Source of the DNA: Martensiomyces pterosporus
Taxonomy: Eukaryota; Kickxellomycota; Kickxellomycetes; Kickxellales; Kickxellaceae
NCBI GenBank assembly: GCA_025201845.1
Contig: MU604195.1
Span: forward strand, 1-11,109
Length of the DNA stretch: 11,109 nt
Direction of reading: 5' to 3'
Made by a program: the position numbers and the translations under genes. Numbering within the stretch: position 1 is the stretch's first letter; every line of letters starts with the position of its first letter. A model generated the notes under the pieces. The model ran no database searches, was not told where the DNA came from, and was given only the letters and a program-made list of their open reading frames with translations. Positions 7,560 to 11,109 of the stretch are shown here, one piece after another.

Positions 7560-8982
7560 TTATTCGGCTAGAAGAGTCAGCTGCTTTTCTCTGAACTTTT
7601 GGCGCTTCTTTTCAGACAGCTTGTACAGATTGTTTGCGATGCCTACAGAGAAACACACACCAAGAGAAAACGTGCACATGCCTTTAAACTGGCGCTTCAA
7701 TGAGGCAGAAACATGCATTCTGGCAAGCATCTCTTTTTTGCTTACTGAATAGTATCGGCGGCGTAATCCTCGAGTCCCACATCGTGCATGCCACAAATGC
7801 CAGATAGCTATGCGGAGGGTACGGCACAGTGGAGAAGCCCTCCAGCGTCCCGCACATCCTCCCGATATGCGTCAGCACAGCCCTCACATATGTCTCTGCC
7901 GATGGGATCGATATACTGGCTGTCTTATACCCGGACATTTTTGACGACACCCAGAAGCTGAACACATGCTCGACGGTGATCCCTTCGGGCTTCAGTTCGT
8001 ATGCCAGGCTCTGCGAGAACGTCTTGACGAATCCCTTTGTACCGGCGTAGACGGAGAGGAACGGCATTGCCCTCATGCTGGTCCACGACCCGATGTTGAG
8101 GATGCAGCCGTTTTTGCGCGCACGCATCTGGGGAACAATATAGCGGGTCATGTTCATCATTGTGACGATGTTCACGTCGATCATTTGCTTGCACACGGAG
8201 GGCGATTCCTCGATGAAAGTGGCTGTGGTTGGGTGGCAAACCCCGACGTTGTTGACAAGAATTCCAATCTTCTTGGTCATGACCATGTTCTGGATGTGGT
8301 CCCACTGCTCCTTAGTGGTCTTGCTGAAGTCCACAGCGTAGGCGTCGACCTCAACTCCCATGGCCACTACAGAAATGTGGCGCACTTTTGCCGGCTTAGC
8401 ATTTGGTGGAAAGGTGCATCTGCTTAGCCACAAATGGCGTGTTGTGCTTGGGTACTTACGCAGCTGGTCTCTTACGGTGTCCAGCTTGTTCTGTGTGCGT
8501 GAGAGCAGCACGAGGTTATACCCTTTCTCGCCAAGCTGCAGTGCCAGCTCTTTGCCGATGCCATCGGTGCACCCAGTAACCACTACAAGAATAGGAAATG
8601 CACCAATGACAGCGAAATCCAACAGTTGTTACAAGCTCGTGCTGTGCTGGCGCTACTACTGCAGCTAGCTAGTTGGAAACTTACCTGCCCAGTACCCTTC
8701 GCCAGCGCCAAAGCTCTCAACCTATGTACAATGTCAAAATGGGGATGGCGTCAGCCTTTTGGCTCAAGGATACCTGCGATGGCCAGTGTGTGTTCTGCAT
8801 ATACCTACCGGGATGGACTTTCTGAACCAAAGGTCGCAAACGATGTCGGCGATTCTCAACATAAAGTAAAAAGTTGCGCCGCACCCAGCCAGCACAAGGA
8901 GCATCTGGAATGTGCTACTCTCAAAGGTAAGCAGAGAATGTTTAATGTTAGCACATATCCACTGGTCGTTCTACGACGCCAT
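7560..8982 (-). CDS. Very-long-chain 3-oxoacyl-CoA reductase (KAR, IFA38-like), multi-exon
   Basis: An SDR enzyme that reduces 3-ketoacyl-CoA with NADPH in the ER elongation cycle for very-long-chain fatty acids. Exons (minus): 8982-8975 (tentative), 8914-8809, 8721-8685, 8582-8460, 8366-7746, 7642-7560. The splices keep frame and give 325 residues, near the family norm. Residues about 5-27 form a membrane anchor. YWAVVTGCTDGIG (48-60) is made by splicing and holds the NADP-binding TGxxxGxG at 53-60; NNVG is 130-133. Catalytic residues are N157, S185, Y198 and K202 (YAGTK). The C-terminus is Lys/Arg-rich (KKRQKFREK), as in ER members of this family, without a clean KKxx end. The start is uncertain: ATG 8982 has a good context (A at -3, G at +4) and lies 74 nt below a TATA box, but is followed at once by a stop unless a 60-nt intron (GTAG donor, GCTAAC branch site) is removed. 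ATG 8904 would give 319 residues and needs no such intron. Confidence 0.92.
7643..7745 (-). other. Spliceosomal intron, last intron of the reductase gene
   Basis: A 103-nt intron with donor GTAAGC and acceptor TTTCTCTGTAG. Without splicing the frame would run into a Cys-rich tail unlike the family. Splicing restores the basic C-terminus and a stop at 7562-7560. Confidence 0.88.
8367..8459 (-). other. Spliceosomal intron within the reductase gene
   Basis: A 93-nt intron with donor GTAAGT, acceptor TTTCTGTAG and an internal GCTAAG. It is a multiple of three with no stop, so a naive ORF reads through it and inserts 31 residues between the Rossmann-fold helix (RDQL) and GVEVDAYAVDF. Splicing joins them directly, as in homologues. 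Confidence 0.88.
8583..8684 (-). other. Spliceosomal intron within the reductase gene
   Basis: A 102-nt intron with donor GTAAGT and acceptor TTCTTGTAG. It splits the valine codon in WAVVTG, so the NADP-binding motif is complete only after splicing. Confidence 0.9.
8722..8808 (-). other. Spliceosomal intron within the reductase gene
   Basis: An 87-nt phase-0 intron with donor GTAGGT and acceptor TACATAG. It joins FRKSIP to VESFGAGEGYWA, giving the continuous N-terminal linker seen in this family. Confidence 0.8.
8915..8974 (-). other. Tentative first intron of the reductase gene
   Basis: A 60-nt segment with a non-standard donor GTAGAA, a good branch-site sequence GCTAAC and acceptor GAGTAG. 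It would join an 8-nt coding exon (ATGGCGTC) to the body in frame as MASTFQMLL. The weak donor and tiny exon leave this open. Confidence 0.45.
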
Positions 8983-9055
8983 CTTGTACGGATGCTGATG
9001 GCCCTTACTTGTACAGCTCAAAGTGGTGCAGCGCTTCGGCGTCTGAGCCATCTGG

Positions 9056-9061
9056 TATATA
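9056..9061 (-). promoter_or_regulatory. TATA box of the reductase gene
   Basis: The minus strand reads TATATA, 74 nt upstream of the ATG at 8982. This supports transcription starting just upstream of that codon rather than at the ATG of 9051. Confidence 0.5.
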
Positions 9062-9680
9062 GTGGAGTGTGCTCATTTAAAAAGGGCTACAGGCAAAGAT
9101 AGAGGAAACGATACAGTACGTGCAGATGGAAGAAGAAAGACCTGGAAAGGTTGCAGCAATGCTGGGGTGACCAGGGCATTGTACACTGTTCCTTGGCCAG
9201 CACACACACACGGCAGCTACTACAAAATGACACGTTGAAGCTATGCATGCTGATTACATGCATTTCATGCACGGCGTGTCCAGAAGAAATTTCAGCAATA
9301 ATTAACACCCCCAGCTACTACCTCCCTCCACGTTACTACACATGGACATGGACAATGACATATGAGCGCTGGTGCCACAGGCCAAAGTGTGTGGGAGCGG
9401 AGGGCACTTTGACACAGGCACTTGCCATGTGACAGACTCCTTGCTGGAGCAATCGTTGATCCTACCTCCACGGGTTTATATTTATCGCAGTGCTTTGTGA
9501 CTGCTGCTCGCTACGATAGGCCAAGCAGTCTTTTGTTTGTCAATCAAATAAACCCATTTATGTCTATGGAATTCTGCGCAGCGGAAATGCGCGCTTATCA
9601 ATTACCGTAACCCGCTTCCGAAGAGGTGCGTGACTCTGGAACACAGGCCACGCGATAAGAAAAATTGCATTGACGAGGTG
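9062..9680. other. Intergenic, no supported gene
   Basis: Only short unconvincing ORFs. ATGCATGC (9243-9250) and ATGCAT (9258-9263) form a small cluster. A plus-strand AAATAAAC lies near 9546-9553 with no gene upstream of it that I can support. Confidence 0.5.
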
Positions 9681-9686
9681 TTTATT
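9681..9686 (-). terminator. Poly(A) signal AATAAA of the small gene upstream
   Basis: The minus strand reads AATAATAAAC here, about 167 nt past the stop codon of the gene at 9853-10146. A second AATAAA-like sequence does not lie closer to that stop on this strand. Confidence 0.4.
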
Positions 9687-9738
9687 ATTTTGGGGTGTTG
9701 ATAGGGAAAAGAAAATATTAGCAGAGAGCAGTAGCAGC

Positions 9739-9768
9739 AATAATAAAAAAATAAATAAGAGAAAAATA
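9739..9768. repeat. A-rich low-complexity tract
   Basis: About 30 bases almost wholly A and T on the plus strand, in the presumed 3' untranslated region of the small gene. Its complement yields the hydrophobic leucine-rich stretch of a spurious ORF at 9564-9803. Confidence 0.6.
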
Positions 9769-9852
9769 CAGGTTCGAGGGGAGGGAGAGATGTAGCCCAA
9801 CACAGGTGCGCGCCGGTGCTCCAGAGAGCATGTGAGAGCTGCTGCCTCTACT

Positions 9853-10146
9853 CTACGAGAAGATATCGGAAAAGTCGATATCGGTCAGCGTCTGGTAGAG
9901 CGATGAGATGGCCTTCATGATTTGCCTGGTGTTTGGATAGAACACGAATCCAGCCTTGGACCGTGTCTCTGCGATCCACTTGCGGAAATCCAGCTCTATT
10001 TCGCCCAAGAACAAGTCGCGCTCATGGGGGGACAGTGCGTCGAATGCACGCCCCGTGTGGATATCTGGTGCGCCCAGAGATACGCTGTGCTGCTGCACGT
10101 TTGTGTGGGCAGGGCTACTGTGGTTGACGGCAACTGAGCAGGCCAT
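9853..10146 (-). CDS. Small conserved-looking protein of unknown function
   Basis: A 97-residue ORF that I do not recognise. Residues 1-35 are Ser/His/Val-rich and look unstructured. Residues 40-62 (SPHERDLFLGEIELDFRKW and following) and 72-90 look like amphipathic helices separated by GFVFYPNT. The chain ends in TDIDFSDIFS, an acidic-hydrophobic tail. There is no signal peptide, membrane segment or cysteine pair; the only cysteine is C3. The gene model is well supported by context: a TATAAAA box 138 nt upstream, a CT-rich leader without any earlier ATG, and a good start context (ATGG with A at -3). A further exon at either end cannot be excluded, but none is required. It may be a small nuclear or cytosolic adaptor; that is a guess. 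Confidence 0.65.
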   Translation of the reverse strand: MACSVAVNHSSPAHTNVQQHSVSLGAPDIHTGRAFDALSPHERDLFLGEIELDFRKWIAETRSKAGFVFYPNTRQIMKAISSLYQTLTDIDFSDIFS

Positions 10147-10283
10147 ATTGGTTTGCTATTGATAATGGCAATAAAGGTGCTGGTAATTTCAGTGGTGGCG
10201 CAAAAGAAAAAGGCTATGAGCTGGAGAAGAGGAGAGGAGAAAAAGTGCGAAGAGGTACCCCTCCGGAGACTCCAGGCCCGTGC

Positions 10284-10290
10284 TTTTATA
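10284..10290 (-). promoter_or_regulatory. TATA box of the small unknown gene
   Basis: The minus strand reads TATAAAA, 138 nt upstream of the ATG at 10146. The leader between them is pyrimidine-rich and lacks ATG. Confidence 0.6.
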
Positions 10291-10959
10291 AGGCACGCTC
10301 CATCTTTTGCTGCTTGGCTGGTTGACCCTGCCCCATCCACATGGCGCCGCAGCAACAGAACCCGCTTCCCTTGACATGAACAAAACGGTCGGGCCACACA
10401 AGCTGGTTCAGTCCTGCATTGATTTCGCATTTTTCATTGGGTGCCGCGTGGCTTAGCCAAAAATAGGGGCCCTTTTTTCTTGTCATTGACACCTGCCAGC
10501 TCGGGAATCGCGGAAATAGCTTTCACCAGGAAATGCCCCTTTTGGCGGAAGCGCAAAGGGAAGGAGCTTCCTAACCCGAGAACGAGAAAGACATGTATTC
10601 TCTCAGCAGAGCCAGACGGACAAAGATATAAGTTTTGTTCTGTGTATCTCAGGGAGGTGGCAGGATATCATTCAGCGCACAGCGAGAACAAGTGGCAGTT
10701 TTCCAAGCCTCGGCTTCTGGCTGACAACCTCAAAGCAACAATGGCAGTCAAAGGACGGCTTTATACGGGTACACAGCCTACGGCATTCAGTGGGTTTTGG
10801 ATTTAGCTTGTCAACACTGGATTTCTCAAGCACCCATTGCGAATATACACAGTATATTGGCTCAAAAAGGAAATGATAAGGTATGGTTGCTTGGAAACAG
10901 TCGTGTGAGAAGGAATGAGAGCACCCAGCGCTACCATTGATTTCACTCGCTTTTTTGTC
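10291..10959. other. Intergenic, no supported gene
   Basis: Holds the upstream region of the small gene and the 3' flank of the CHAP gene. A 121-codon plus-strand ORF (10441-10806) has no recognisable features and no initiation support. No AATAAA was found on the minus strand after the CHAP stop. Confidence 0.5.
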
Positions 10960-11109
10960 TTAGTTCTTGACATGGATGTAGTTGAACGAGCTCTTGGGGA
11001 CCGTGCGGGTGTTGTACTTTCTGGTTCCGCCGTGGTTGTACTCCTCAATGGTCACCGAGTCGCCCGAGACCTTGGCAACCCAAGCAACATGGCCATACGT
11101 GCCAACAGT
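10960..11109 (-). CDS. CHAP-domain amidase/peptidase, C-terminal part (runs off the window)
   Basis: The last 49 codons of a minus-strand gene whose 5' part lies beyond the window. The sequence TYGHVAWV carries the histidine of the Cys/His catalytic pair of CHAP (NlpC/P60-like) domains. It is followed by a beta strand and turn (AKVSGDSVTIEEYN) and the family's closing segment with RTVP..SFNYIH, ending in VKN and TAA at 10962-10960. CHAP enzymes cleave peptidoglycan cross-bridge or stem amides and are mainly bacterial and phage proteins. The catalytic Cys would lie upstream and cannot be checked here. Codon choice (GGC, GTC, AAG, ACC) resembles the other genes in the window. In a fungus the protein is probably secreted and may act on bacterial walls, but no signal peptide is visible because the N-terminus is missing. 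Confidence 0.85.
   Translation of the reverse strand, partial: TVGTYGHVAWVAKVSGDSVTIEEYNHGGTRKYNTRTVPKSSFNYIHVKN

Noticed and set aside
7684..8622. A single 312-codon ORF taken as the whole reductase gene
   Set aside because: Its apparent start is a TTG inside an intron, it reads through two further introns, and it lacks the N-terminal anchor and the basic C-terminus. Splicing gives the family-like protein.
9049..9051. Upstream ATG with a good GTAAGG donor as first exon of the reductase gene
   Set aside because: The exon would end in phase 1, and none of the acceptors before the coding body gives a matching frame. It also overlaps the TATA box region.
9422..9610. Plus-strand ORF containing GAIVDPTS and FVTAARY, reminiscent of the trypsin CGGxI...TAAHC region
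   Set aside because: The two pieces are separated by eight extra residues, the first cysteine is missing, and no other trypsin block (activation site, HDIA, GDSG) was found nearby in any plus frame. A chance match is more likely than a second relic; BLASTX would decide.
9564..9803. Leucine-rich, apparently membrane-spanning minus-strand ORF
   Set aside because: The hydrophobic stretch is only the complement of an A-rich low-complexity tract in the 3' flank of the small gene.

Overview
The window reads as nuclear DNA of a fungus. The genes carry short spliceosomal introns (about 87 to 103 nt, GTAAGT-like donors, TAG acceptors), there is an intron-bearing eukaryotic tRNA-Tyr with internal A and B boxes, upstream TATA boxes with CT-rich leaders, and a fungal-type endomembrane CLC protein. 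A secreted trypsin plus a CHAP-domain gene would fit an early-diverging (zygosporic, possibly Kickxellomycotina-like) fungus, but that placement is an inference only.

Layout. 90-944 (-) is an intact secreted trypsin-like serine protease with a TATA box near 1071. About 800 bp upstream, at 1739-2474 on the same strand, lies the decayed remnant of a second trypsin gene. It is collinear with the intact one but has frameshifts and deletions, and its catalytic His and Asp codons are replaced. 2500-3400 has no convincing gene; one small minus-strand ORF (2574-2897) sits behind a TATA-like element. 3405-3506 (+) is tRNA-Tyr(GTA) with a 29-nt intron. 3516-4314 is a CT-rich leader/promoter region for 4315-7401 (+), a 1028-residue CLC chloride/proton exchanger with an unusually long linker between its two CBS domains.

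Convergent with it, 158 bp away, is a multi-exon gene (7560-8982, -) for a very-long-chain 3-oxoacyl-CoA reductase, the second enzyme of the ER fatty-acid elongation cycle. After a roughly 600-bp stretch without a gene comes a small unrecognised 97-residue gene (9853-10146, -) with a TATA box. The right edge holds the last 49 codons of a CHAP-domain amidase/peptidase gene (10960 to beyond 11109, -).

The genes do not form a pathway. This is ordinary fungal gene order: housekeeping membrane functions (CLC, elongase-cycle reductase, tRNA) flanked by secreted hydrolase genes (trypsin, its dead paralogue, CHAP) of the kind that duplicate and decay quickly. I found no evidence of a novel multi-gene system. 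The most interesting points are the dead trypsin paralogue, the CHAP gene in a eukaryotic context, the small unknown gene, and two departures from family norm in the CLC protein.
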